5,968 nucleotides of DNA from an uncultured Mollicutes bacterium (lineage in GTDB: Bacteria; Bacillota_I; Bacilli_A; RFN20; CAG-449): NCBI GenBank assembly GCA_900551385.1, contig URVS01000095.1, positions 1 through 5,968 on the forward strand, given 5' to 3'. Position numbers and translations under genes: made by a program. Every line of letters begins with the position of its first letter. Positions within the stretch are counted from its first letter, which is position 1. Shown one piece after another: positions 1 through 5,639 of this stretch. Under the pieces are notes generated by a model. That model ran no database searches. It was not told where the DNA came from and worked only from the letters and a program-made list of their open reading frames with translations.

Positions 1-228
1 ATAAAATTTATTTATATCAAAAATTGTATTATTTTGAATATAAGATTTCCATCTAATTTTTGTTTCATTATTTGATTCATTATATTCACATGTATAAGAT
101 ATATTATCATCTATTCCAAAATATGATTCAGTTTTATCACTTGATTGGCAACTTGTAAGTGTAAAAATAAACAAAAAAAACAATATTAATTTTATAATAA
201 TATTTCTTTTATTCGATAAAAATTGCAT
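1..228 (-). CDS. Putative lipoprotein, N-terminal part, runs off window
   Basis: This frame starts at ATG 228-226 and stays open for 76 codons to the left edge. It begins MQFLSNKRN, followed by a hydrophobic stretch (about residues 10-23, rich in I, L and F) and the lipobox LTSC with Cys at residue 27, then a polar Ser/Asp/Glu-rich stretch. That is a standard type II (lipoprotein) signal peptide, so the mature protein should begin at Cys27 and be tethered to the outer face of the membrane. The start is supported by GGAGGG at 237-232, three bases before the ATG, and by an extended -10 promoter just upstream. The mature part (QSSDKTESYFGIDDNISY and onward) contains one Trp and many Asn, Ser and Thr, but I recognise no family. 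It lies downstream of the PstS-like gene but probably has its own promoter. The C-terminus is outside the window. Confidence 0.85.
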   Translation of the reverse strand, partial: MQFLSNKRNIIIKLILFFLFIFTLTSCQSSDKTESYFGIDDNISYTCEYNESNNETKIRWKSYIQNNTIFDINKFY

Positions 229-257
229 AATCCCTCCAAAATCAACTATATGCAATA

Positions 258-286
258 ATTATAACACATTTTTATTTGTATTTATC
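258..286 (-). promoter_or_regulatory. Extended -10 promoter for the lipoprotein gene
   Basis: Reading the minus strand, TATAAT occupies 263-258 and is preceded by TGT, giving the extended -10 motif TGnTATAAT. The -35 position 17 bases upstream (286-281, GATAAA) is poor, as is usual for extended -10 promoters. Transcription would begin near 251, leaving a leader of about 23 bases that contains the GGAGGG ribosome site. It lies 30 bases upstream of the ATG at 228 and downstream of the PstS-like stop codon. Confidence 0.65.
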
Positions 287-288
287 AT

Positions 289-333
289 ATTTTCTCCACT
301 AACTGCAATAAAAGTGAAGTTACTGGAGCAAAT
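289..333 (-). repeat. Imperfect inverted repeat downstream of the PstS-like gene
   Basis: The arms 289-304 and 318-333 pair at 14 of 16 positions around a 13-base loop (305-317). The core is CTCCAnTAACT on the minus strand, with a G-G mismatch at 323/299 and a second mismatch at 329/293. The repeat starts 15 bases after the PstS-like stop codon, where a terminator would be expected. However, no run of T follows the stem on either strand, so it is not a textbook intrinsic terminator. It could be an mRNA 3'-end hairpin, or a protein-binding site just upstream of the lipoprotein promoter. Confidence 0.5.
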
Positions 334-347
334 CAATCAATTTCATA

Positions 348-1298
348 TTATAATCCAACATATCCAACTTCATTAATTATTTCTTGAGCAACATCTAATT
401 TCATCCAATCAAGAACTTTTTTTACATTTGGATTAGTATTTTTTGAACTATGAACTGCATAAAAATTAGATACAATTGGATATGATTTATTTTTAATATT
501 TTCTTTGCTAGGATAAACACCATTTAAACTAATCATTTTTACTTTACCATTTTTAATTATTCCTTCAACATAAAATCTAAATGAAAAACCTATCGCACTA
601 CCAAATCTATTAATAGGTTTTGTAATAGTTTTTTCACCATTCATCAATGATAAAAATGCTGTTTGACTTCCACTACTTTCATTTCTTTGTAAAGGAATAA
701 TTTCTTTATTATATCCACCTAATTCAGACCAATTAGTGTATTTTCCACTATAAATTCCTTTGACTTGTTCAATAGTTAAAGAATCAATAGGGTTATTTTT
801 ATTTACTAAGAATACAAATGATTCATAACCAATTGGTTCTAAAATAAGTTCAACATCATTTTTAGAAGCATATTCTAATTGTTGACTTGATGGTTTTGCA
901 AGTAAAGCTATATCAATATCACCATCAACAATTTTTTTATAACAACCCTTAGTATTATTCATTTGTAATTTTGATGAAGAAGTAAAATTATCATTAATAA
1001 ATTCAACATCATTTTTATCATAAATCGCATTAACAAATGAAGAACTAATAGGATATAAAGCAGTAGCAGAATCAATGATTGGTTTTTCACCATCTAATGG
1101 TAAATTATCTTTCTTTTTGATTATTTTAGAATTTTCTTCAAAAGGTAAATATTCATCTAATTCAATCGATTTACCACGCATTGTAGGGCTACCACTTGGT
1201 AGGACTAAATAAGTAAACAAACCAAAAATGGTTAAATCAATGATAACAAAAGAACTAATTAACGCTAAAAGAGAAAATACTTTAAATTGTTTATTCAT
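348..1298 (-). CDS. Membrane-anchored PstS-like substrate-binding protein
   Basis: This 316-aa protein belongs to the PstS / PBP-like phosphate-binding family (periplasmic-binding-protein fold), which captures phosphate or a similar oxyanion outside the cell for an ABC importer or a sensor. Family signs in order: DSATALYPISSSF (76-88), the first ligand-loop region; IGYESFVFLVNKNNPIDSLT (156-175), corresponding to the conserved 'vNp.NPv..LT' strand; IYSGKYTNWSELGG (182-195); ESSGSQTAF (207-215), in place of the usual 'SGT' phosphate-binding loop; and a C-terminal YPIVSNFYAV...VKKVLDWM...GYVGL typical of PstS. Residues 8-33 form a hydrophobic segment with no lipobox Cys, so the protein is probably held by an uncleaved N-terminal membrane helix. 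A polar linker of about 40 residues follows. The ATG shares one base with the preceding stop codon (TAATG), and GAGG at 1310-1307 is the ribosome site. No pstC, pstA or pstB lies in the window, so the ligand and any partner transporter are unknown. Confidence 0.85.
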   Translation of the reverse strand: MNKQFKVFSLLALISSFVIIDLTIFGLFTYLVLPSGSPTMRGKSIELDEYLPFEENSKIIKKKDNLPLDGEKPIIDSATALYPISSSFVNAIYDKNDVEFINDNFTSSSKLQMNNTKGCYKKIVDGDIDIALLAKPSSQQLEYASKNDVELILEPIGYESFVFLVNKNNPIDSLTIEQVKGIYSGKYTNWSELGGYNKEIIPLQRNESSGSQTAFLSLMNGEKTITKPINRFGSAIGFSFRFYVEGIIKNGKVKMISLNGVYPSKENIKNKSYPIVSNFYAVHSSKNTNPNVKKVLDWMKLDVAQEIINEVGYVGL

Positions 1299-1432
1299 TA
1301 TCCTAACCTCGATATAATTTCTATTATTGAAATATGATTAAAGAAATATATAGTTAAAACTAATAATACAATTATTGATAAAACACCAAATGTTGTTATT
1401 AAATATATTAATTTTTTAAAATTCTTTTCCAT
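1298..1432 (-). CDS. 44-aa single-pass membrane peptide
   Basis: This small gene encodes a basic N-terminus (MEKNFKK), one long hydrophobic helix at about residues 8-32, and a short tail (NHISIIEIISRLG) that is probably extracellular by the positive-inside rule. The frame also stays open upstream to a TTG at 1507. The ATG at 1432 is preferred because GTAGG lies at a suitable distance (about 1443-1439), because the upstream extension would sit inside the preceding gene, and because that extension lacks a hydrophobic pattern. It begins 8 bases after the 92-aa gene ends. Its TAA overlaps the ATG of the PstS-like gene by one base, so the two are probably translationally coupled. I recognise no family. 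It may be an accessory subunit or stabiliser of its neighbours. Confidence 0.7.
   Translation of the reverse strand: MEKNFKKLIYLITTFGVLSIIVLLVLTIYFFNHISIIEIISRLG
1299..1310 (-). promoter_or_regulatory. Ribosome site inside the small ORF, coupling it to the PstS-like gene
   Basis: The last codons of the 44-aa gene read GAGGTTAGGATAATG. GAGG (1310-1307) is 8 bases from the PstS-like ATG, and the stop TAA and start ATG share position 1298. Ribosomes finishing the small gene can restart directly, which suggests matched expression of the two proteins. Confidence 0.7.
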
Positions 1433-1440
1433 AAAATAAC

Positions 1441-1719
1441 CTACATAAAACGAATTGGGCCCGCTATAACATTTATAATTATTCCGAAAGTAATTATAGT
1501 AACCCAAAAGATAATTCTAATAATCAATCTAACTAATTTAAAATTTTTAGTTTTATCTAAATCATTTAATTTTTTTAATTTTATACTATAAATAATAGCA
1601 AATATAAGCCAAATAACACCTAGAACTAATATGATATCAAATATAAAATTTGATAAGCATCTACCAATTATTTGAATCAAAAAGTAAAGTCCAATAAATA
1701 AATAATTAATAATATCCAT
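1441..1719 (-). CDS. 92-aa integral membrane protein, unknown function
   Basis: This is a small, very hydrophobic protein. Strong membrane segments lie at about residues 24-47 (NFIFDIILVLGVIWLIFAII region) and 64-86 (RLIIRIIFWVTIITFGIIIN region). A weaker one lies at 5-19, so two or three spans are possible. A basic loop, KLKKLNDLDKTKNFKLVR (47-64), joins the last two spans and should face the cytoplasm. The ATG at 1719 has a strong AGGAG site at 1731-1727 with 7-base spacing, and an in-frame TAG at 1725-1723 rules out an earlier start. It ends AGPIRFM with TAG at 1443-1441. The 79-base gap to the upstream XRE regulator holds no convincing promoter, so it is probably read from the regulator's promoter together with the 44-aa and PstS-like genes. 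I recognise no family. Confidence 0.75.
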   Translation of the reverse strand: MDIINYLFIGLYFLIQIIGRCLSNFIFDIILVLGVIWLIFAIIYSIKLKKLNDLDKTKNFKLVRLIIRIIFWVTIITFGIIINVIAGPIRFM

Positions 1720-1798
1720 AAACTATCTCCTAACAATAATATACCAAATTATAAATAAAATAATGAGTGTATAATCGTTCCAAAGAATGTATATTTGT

Positions 1799-2383
1799 TC
1801 ATTTATTACGTAATTTTTTTATAAATTTAATTAAAAAATAAATTATCCAGCAAATTAAAATAATTGAAATAATGATAATTGATAATACTGGTAAAAATTT
1901 AACAGTAGGATCATTTACAAATTTGATTAATGTTTCAAATAATGAAGTCCACATTTTAGCAGTTGCTTCAGAAAAAGAAAAATCATATTTTGACATTAAA
2001 ACAAATCTTAAAATAGCTAAAGCTAAAACAATAATAGTAATAACTATACTTAATATTAAAGCAAAGTAAAACATACCTTTATTAAAAGATTCTTTTTTTG
2101 CTTTTTCAAGATTTAAATATTCATCAATTTTAGCAATAATCTCATTTGAATTATTATCATTTGAATTAATATTTTCAGCAATATTAATATCTTGAGAAAT
2201 AAGTTTATTAATATCTAAAGAATAAAAATTACATAACAAAATTAAATTTTCAGCATTAGGTATTCTTTCACCAGACTCATAATACGCTAAAGTTCTTCTT
2301 GAAATACCAACTTTATCCGCTACAAATTCTTGAGATAAATCTAATTCTTTACGTTTCTTTTTTAATTGTTCTGCAATAGTCAT
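1799..2383 (-). CDS. XRE-family helix-turn-helix regulator with two membrane spans
   Basis: Residues 1-61 form a classic XRE/Cro-CI DNA-binding domain: MTIAEQLKKKRKELDLSQ, then EFVADKVGIS as the scaffold helix and RRTLAYYESGERIPN as the recognition helix and turn, ending LILLCNFYSLDINKLI. A polar, Asn-rich linker (64-82) and a charged helix (about 82-101) follow. Two hydrophobic segments come next, at about 104-129 and 163-187, separated by a loop of roughly 33 residues, SKYDFSFSEATAKMW onward. The tail KFIKKLRNK is basic. This topology puts both the DNA-binding domain and the C-terminus in the cytoplasm and exposes only the short loop outside. XRE domains fused to membrane helices are known in Firmicutes, and their signals are mostly undefined. 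The ATG at 2383 is supported by AAGGA at 2395-2391 and a good promoter. The stop is TGA, consistent with the standard code. Likely targets, by inference, are its own promoter and the membrane/PstS-like genes behind it. Confidence 0.88.
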   Translation of the reverse strand: MTIAEQLKKKRKELDLSQEFVADKVGISRRTLAYYESGERIPNAENLILLCNFYSLDINKLISQDINIAENINSNDNNSNEIIAKIDEYLNLEKAKKESFNKGMFYFALILSIVITIIVLALAILRFVLMSKYDFSFSEATAKMWTSLFETLIKFVNDPTVKFLPVLSIIIISIILICWIIYFLIKFIKKLRNK

Positions 2384-2405
2384 TTTTATTTCCTTAATTG
2401 AATTA

Positions 2406-2434
2406 ATTATAACAAAATTAAATTATAATGTTAA
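2406..2434 (-). promoter_or_regulatory. Promoter for the XRE regulator operon
   Basis: On the minus strand, TTAACA (2434-2429) and TATAAT (2411-2406) are separated by exactly 17 bases, and the -10 is extended (TGTTATAAT). This matches the vegetative sigma-factor consensus at 11 of 12 hexamer positions. Transcription would start near 2399, only about 16 bases before the ATG, so the leader is little more than the ribosome site. A second TATAAT at 2427-2422 forms an inverted repeat with the first (arms 2406-2412 and 2423-2429, 10-base gap). This could be an autoregulatory operator, but in such AT-rich DNA it may be chance. Confidence 0.75.
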
Positions 2435-2456
2435 TATAAAGATTTCTTATCATTTT

Positions 2457-3404
2457 TTATCTATTCATAAAATTATATATAATAGCAAATTTTAAAGTAT
2501 CTCTAGATGTTATATAAGAATTATATAATATTATGCTAGACATAGCTAATAATAAAAATAATTCAATATCACTATTAATATTATATATATCTAATCTTGC
2601 TAAACAATCTCTATTATTTTCTTTTACAAAAATAACATCCCATAATATAAAACCAAGCATTTCATTTTCATCTAATTTTTTACCATTTAATTTATTAACA
2701 TAATTTTTATCATAAATTGCTAATCCACTTTCACATGGAATAAGAATAAAATTAGTTTTATTATCTTTCAAACATATATTAAATTCTTTATCTAAAGAAA
2801 TAGAACACAATTTATTATCATATTTATCTAAAATATACATTTTATTTCTTGACCATAAAGAAAACTTTAATGAATAATTATTATTTTTTTTAAAAGAATA
2901 TCTTCCATAAGAAGGATAACCTGTAATTTCAATTTTATCTATAAAGAACAACAATTTTAGGGTCTGACAAATCTTGCTCTCTAACAAAACATTCAGCATA
3001 ATCTCAACTTGATATGAAGCAAAATAATTAGAGAATATTCTAGATACAAATCTAATTCTGACTTTTTTATTTAAATTATCTTTTTCGATTTTTCCATACA
3101 TTACACTACCTATAGATCTTTCTAGGATTTTAACACGAATAAGTTCTCCTTTTGAATTAATAAATGGCAAAAATCTATATAGATAAATAATTAAAGAAGC
3201 AATAAAACAAATTGCAAACAATACATCTATCACTATTAGAGCACAAAAGATTTCATTAATTGCCTCTCTATTAGCATTTGTAGAATCAAAAGATTTTAAA
3301 TAAAATATCAAACATAAAAAGCAAATGAACATTATTAGTTGAATTGCTAAAGAAATAATCATCCAATAAAAACCATATATTCTTTTAATATTGAATTTTT
3401 TCAT
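2457..3404 (-). CDS. 315-aa membrane protein of unknown function
   Basis: Two N-terminal membrane segments (about residues 12-36 and 52-78) are followed by a basic, mostly beta-strand-like cytoplasmic region (about 82-275) and a hydrophobic helix (about 279-296). The stretch NKMYILDKYDNKLCSISL (187-204), then LAIYDKNYVNKL, then the late helix IELFLLLAMSSIILYNSYI, recalls the layout of tubby-C / LURP-one / scramblase-like beta-barrels, where repeated 'x.IyD..gn..' strands close around a C-terminal hydrophobic helix. That is a pattern impression only. The gene starts 2 bases after the stop of the 718-aa secreted protein. Its only ribosome-site candidate is a weak GGGAT within the last codons of that gene, so translation is probably coupled and the two proteins are co-expressed. 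No promoter lies in front of it. A role in anchoring, handling or protecting against the secreted partner is possible but unproven. Confidence 0.75.
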   Translation of the reverse strand: MKKFNIKRIYGFYWMIISLAIQLIMFICFLCLIFYLKSFDSTNANREAINEIFCALIVIDVLFAICFIASLIIYLYRFLPFINSKGELIRVKILERSIGSVMYGKIEKDNLNKKVRIRFVSRIFSNYFASYQVEIMLNVLLESKICQTLKLLFFIDKIEITGYPSYGRYSFKKNNNYSLKFSLWSRNKMYILDKYDNKLCSISLDKEFNICLKDNKTNFILIPCESGLAIYDKNYVNKLNGKKLDENEMLGFILWDVIFVKENNRDCLARLDIYNINSDIELFLLLAMSSIILYNSYITSRDTLKFAIIYNFMNR

Positions 3405-3406
3405 AT

Positions 3407-5563
3407 TTAGATCCCATATTTATAATTTATATTTCCAACAACCATACGACCACGGTTATTCGTGTTGTTAACATAGTTTGTTCTTATAATGAATCTTATC
3501 TTTGTAGCACCAGATTCGAATACATCTACATAATTTGTTAGATTGTCTTTATCAGTTGACATTTCTTTTGGATTAAAAATTCTTTTTGTTTTCCAACCAT
3601 TATTATAATATTCTAAAGTAATTGAACTCTTTTTAATCAGTGATTCATCATCACTCCAAAGAGCAATATTATAATTAAATTCAACAACTTGATAGTCGAA
3701 ATCATATTCCAAATAAGCTTGATTGGCATCATTTGATTTGGCAGACATTACTAGATAATTATTTATATATGCGCATCTCAATCTTTTTGTTAATATTGCT
3801 TTACCATCATTTCCCATTATATATTCTTCTACAGGATTAAGATTATATTCATCGTTATATCCATATTTTTCTTTGCTAATTGAATTTGAATTGATTGTAA
3901 ACTTATGCTCACAGTATTCACATGAATATACTCCTAACTCCGTATCATAGTAATTTTTATGATTTTCAAGTTTTTGATATCCGCAATCACAAAATAGAAT
4001 ATGACTATTATTATCATAGTCCATAACATTGTTAAACTCATGAACACTATGATTTCCTAAAGATATTCCGCCTGTTTTATTTTCAATATAATCTGTATAA
4101 CTTTGATTATCATCAAATGCAATAATATTTCCGTGATAAGTATAATCATTAAATGTTTGTAAATAATCTATAGATGAAGGTAAATGACAATATGTTTCGG
4201 CTTTATCAAAAGCTCCTTTGAAAACAGTTGAAATTATTTTCCAACTATATGTTTTTAAAGTATTATTTCCTATATTTCCATTTACTTTTTTAAAATAATA
4301 ATATCTTGGAATTTTAACAACAAGACTATCTGAATTCAATCCACCATATAAAAGCCCATTAAGAGTTCCTAATGAATATCCAATTTGAAAATCATTTAAC
4401 TCTTGATCACTTATACTATAAAAATAGTATTGCAACACACTTGCAACCGCACTTTTAACAGATAATACTGTCGAGAAAATATTCACTGCATCTCCTACTC
4501 CTGGAATAAATCCAACAATTGTAAAAAATAATGATCCAAGATTTTCGTACATTTGTACTTTTAAGTCTTTTGCTTTTTGTTCATTAATTGCTTTATTTAC
4601 TTTATCATATAATTCATTTAAATTATTGTATAAAAGTGTTAATTTTTCTTTTCCCCACACATATAAAATTGAATCTAAATAAACTTGATTTGTGAGTGTT
4701 TCTTTTTTTTCATCCGCATAAAACAATGGATCAACATAGCCAGAATTTGCAGTTGTTCCTCTTCTAGGTTTCATTCTGTATTTCAATGTTTGTTCTGTTT
4801 TTGTATATCTACTAGCATTTTTTGGAAAAATCTCATTTTCCCATAATACCATTTTATATTTTTCTTTTGTTGAATCTGTAAGCAAAAAACTGGTTTGATT
4901 AGAAACTCTAGAACTTGAATAATTTATTATATAATTCTGATCTACAATATTTTCCGTTTCATTTGTATAAATGTGTAAATAATATGTTCCTGGATTCAGT
5001 TCAATTTCTATTTTTGATTGTGAAGTACAAACAAAAGTAAGAGTAGCGTAGTTTAAATTACGCATATTATAATTGCTTGGACCGCTATATGAAAAGACCA
5101 TCTTAAGCTTTTCAGGCAAAGTAAATCTAAAATGATCCTCATCTCTTTCTCCTACGCCATTCCAAAATTGAGTCCAACCATCATTTTTATTTAATTTTCC
5201 AGTAATATTTCCATAATTATAATCTATTATTGTAGCACCAGTTGGCTTATCATCTCCGTGGCCTTTATCTGTATATTGATTATTTGAAGTCGAATATAAA
5301 CTTAAAAAACTAATATTTTCTTCAATCAAATTTTCTTCTTCAAATTCAACATCTTCTTTTTCCTGTGGAATATAATTATCAATATAGGACATAGTTGATG
5401 AAGTTTCCACATCATTACTTTTTGTAAGTTTTAATAGCTTTTTATTAGCAATAGCTTCTTGGGAATTATAAAGTATCTTGTCAGAAGTCGTTAATGTACT
5501 AGAAGATACAATTCCCATTCCTAAAATCATTAAAAGAACAAATTTTTTTAAATGTTTTTTCAT
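3407..5563 (-). CDS. 718-aa secreted multidomain surface protein
   Basis: A Sec signal peptide opens the protein (MKKHLKKF, then a hydrophobic core at about 8-22 ending near SSSTLTTSD). A polar acidic linker runs to about 95. Residues 100-218 resemble a PPC-type (pre-peptidase C-terminal) beta-sandwich: DDKPTGATII, GNITGKLNKNDGW, DEDHFRFTLP, LNPGTYYLHIYT. A charged helical region (about 284-342) leads into a Gly-rich hydrophobic segment at 343-380 (LFFTIVGFIPGVGDAVNIF). This is of the 'IPGVGDA' type seen before toxin domains in polymorphic toxins and in other Firmicutes surface proteins. Cysteines at 525/527 (CDCG) and 548/551 (CEYC), with nearby His 505, 508, 521, 535 and 553, look like a zinc-ribbon-type module. 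The C-terminal part (about 615-718: LEYDFDYQVVEFNY to NRGRMVVGNINY) looks like a jelly-roll domain. There is no LPXTG, SLH or other known wall anchor. I see no catalytic motif. ATG 5563 follows AGGAGG (5577-5572) with 8-base spacing. Confidence 0.85.
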   Translation of the reverse strand: MKKHLKKFVLLMILGMGIVSSSTLTTSDKILYNSQEAIANKKLLKLTKSNDVETSSTMSYIDNYIPQEKEDVEFEEENLIEENISFLSLYSTSNNQYTDKGHGDDKPTGATIIDYNYGNITGKLNKNDGWTQFWNGVGERDEDHFRFTLPEKLKMVFSYSGPSNYNMRNLNYATLTFVCTSQSKIEIELNPGTYYLHIYTNETENIVDQNYIINYSSSRVSNQTSFLLTDSTKEKYKMVLWENEIFPKNASRYTKTEQTLKYRMKPRRGTTANSGYVDPLFYADEKKETLTNQVYLDSILYVWGKEKLTLLYNNLNELYDKVNKAINEQKAKDLKVQMYENLGSLFFTIVGFIPGVGDAVNIFSTVLSVKSAVASVLQYYFYSISDQELNDFQIGYSLGTLNGLLYGGLNSDSLVVKIPRYYYFKKVNGNIGNNTLKTYSWKIISTVFKGAFDKAETYCHLPSSIDYLQTFNDYTYHGNIIAFDDNQSYTDYIENKTGGISLGNHSVHEFNNVMDYDNNSHILFCDCGYQKLENHKNYYDTELGVYSCEYCEHKFTINSNSISKEKYGYNDEYNLNPVEEYIMGNDGKAILTKRLRCAYINNYLVMSAKSNDANQAYLEYDFDYQVVEFNYNIALWSDDESLIKKSSITLEYYNNGWKTKRIFNPKEMSTDKDNLTNYVDVFESGATKIRFIIRTNYVNNTNNRGRMVVGNINYKYGI

Positions 5564-5571
5564 TAATAAAG

Positions 5572-5577
5572 CCTCCT
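5572..5577 (-). promoter_or_regulatory. Consensus ribosome-binding site of the 718-aa protein gene
   Basis: AGGAGG lies 8 bases before the ATG at 5563. It is the best ribosome site in the window and, with the near-consensus promoter, suggests high expression when not repressed. Confidence 0.85.
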
Positions 5578-5586
5578 ATGATTTGA

Positions 5587-5600
5587 TTAGTTGCAACTAA
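5587..5600 (-). promoter_or_regulatory. Perfect 14-bp palindrome, probable operator
   Basis: TTAGTTGCAACTAA reads identically on both strands, with no mismatch and no spacer. It lies immediately downstream of the -10 box and covers the predicted transcription start (about 5598), where a bound repressor would block RNA polymerase. Short AT-rich palindromes of this kind are typical of MarR-type winged-helix regulators, but the cognate protein cannot be assigned. It is too short, and has no T-run, to act as a terminator. Confidence 0.6.
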
Positions 5601-5604
5601 CTAC

Positions 5605-5632
5605 ATTGTACTACTACATTTGCTTATGTCAA
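5605..5632 (-). promoter_or_regulatory. Strong sigma-A-type promoter for the secreted-protein operon
   Basis: On the minus strand a perfect TTGACA (5632-5627) is followed after 16 bases by TACAAT (5610-5605), one mismatch from TATAAT. The predicted start is near 5598 and the leader is about 35 bases. The upstream side is very A/T-rich and may act as an UP element. The octamer ACTACATT (plus strand) occurs twice, at 5600-5607 and 5613-5620, 13 bases apart, overlapping the -10 and spacer. These may be further regulator contacts. Confidence 0.8.
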
Positions 5633-5639
5633 TTGTTTT

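Noticed and set aside
1453..1465. CGAATTGGGCCCG, an unusually GC-rich run resembling a cloning-vector polylinker
   Set aside because: Only about 13 bases resemble such sequences as I remember them. The flanks do not, and the run encodes IAGPIR in frame in the 92-aa protein, so it is taken as genuine coding sequence.
1298..1507. Longer 69-codon version of the 44-aa gene starting at TTG 1507
   Set aside because: It would overlap the 92-aa gene by 67 bases and begin at a TTG without a ribosome site. The ATG at 1432 has one, and the peptide from there has a clean membrane-protein pattern.
1720..1798. Candidate promoter (TATAAT at 1756-1751) in front of the 92-aa gene
   Set aside because: No acceptable -35 at 16-18 bases (GATTAT or similar), and the TTGGAA upstream is 24 bases away. 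TATAAT-like strings are frequent in this DNA.
1749..1802. 17-aa ORF (MNKYTFFGTIIHSLFYL) whose ATG overlaps the regulator's TGA
   Set aside because: The ATGA overlap is attractive, but there is no Shine-Dalgarno sequence and the peptide is too short to judge. Probably chance.
1805..1814. Palindrome ATTACGTAAT at the end of the regulator gene
   Set aside because: Ten bases inside the last codons with no T-run after it in the direction of transcription. Too short to support a terminator or operator.
1872..2069. 65-codon plus-strand ORF
   Set aside because: It lies wholly inside the XRE regulator gene on the opposite strand, has no ribosome site, and its protein looks like an antisense shadow.
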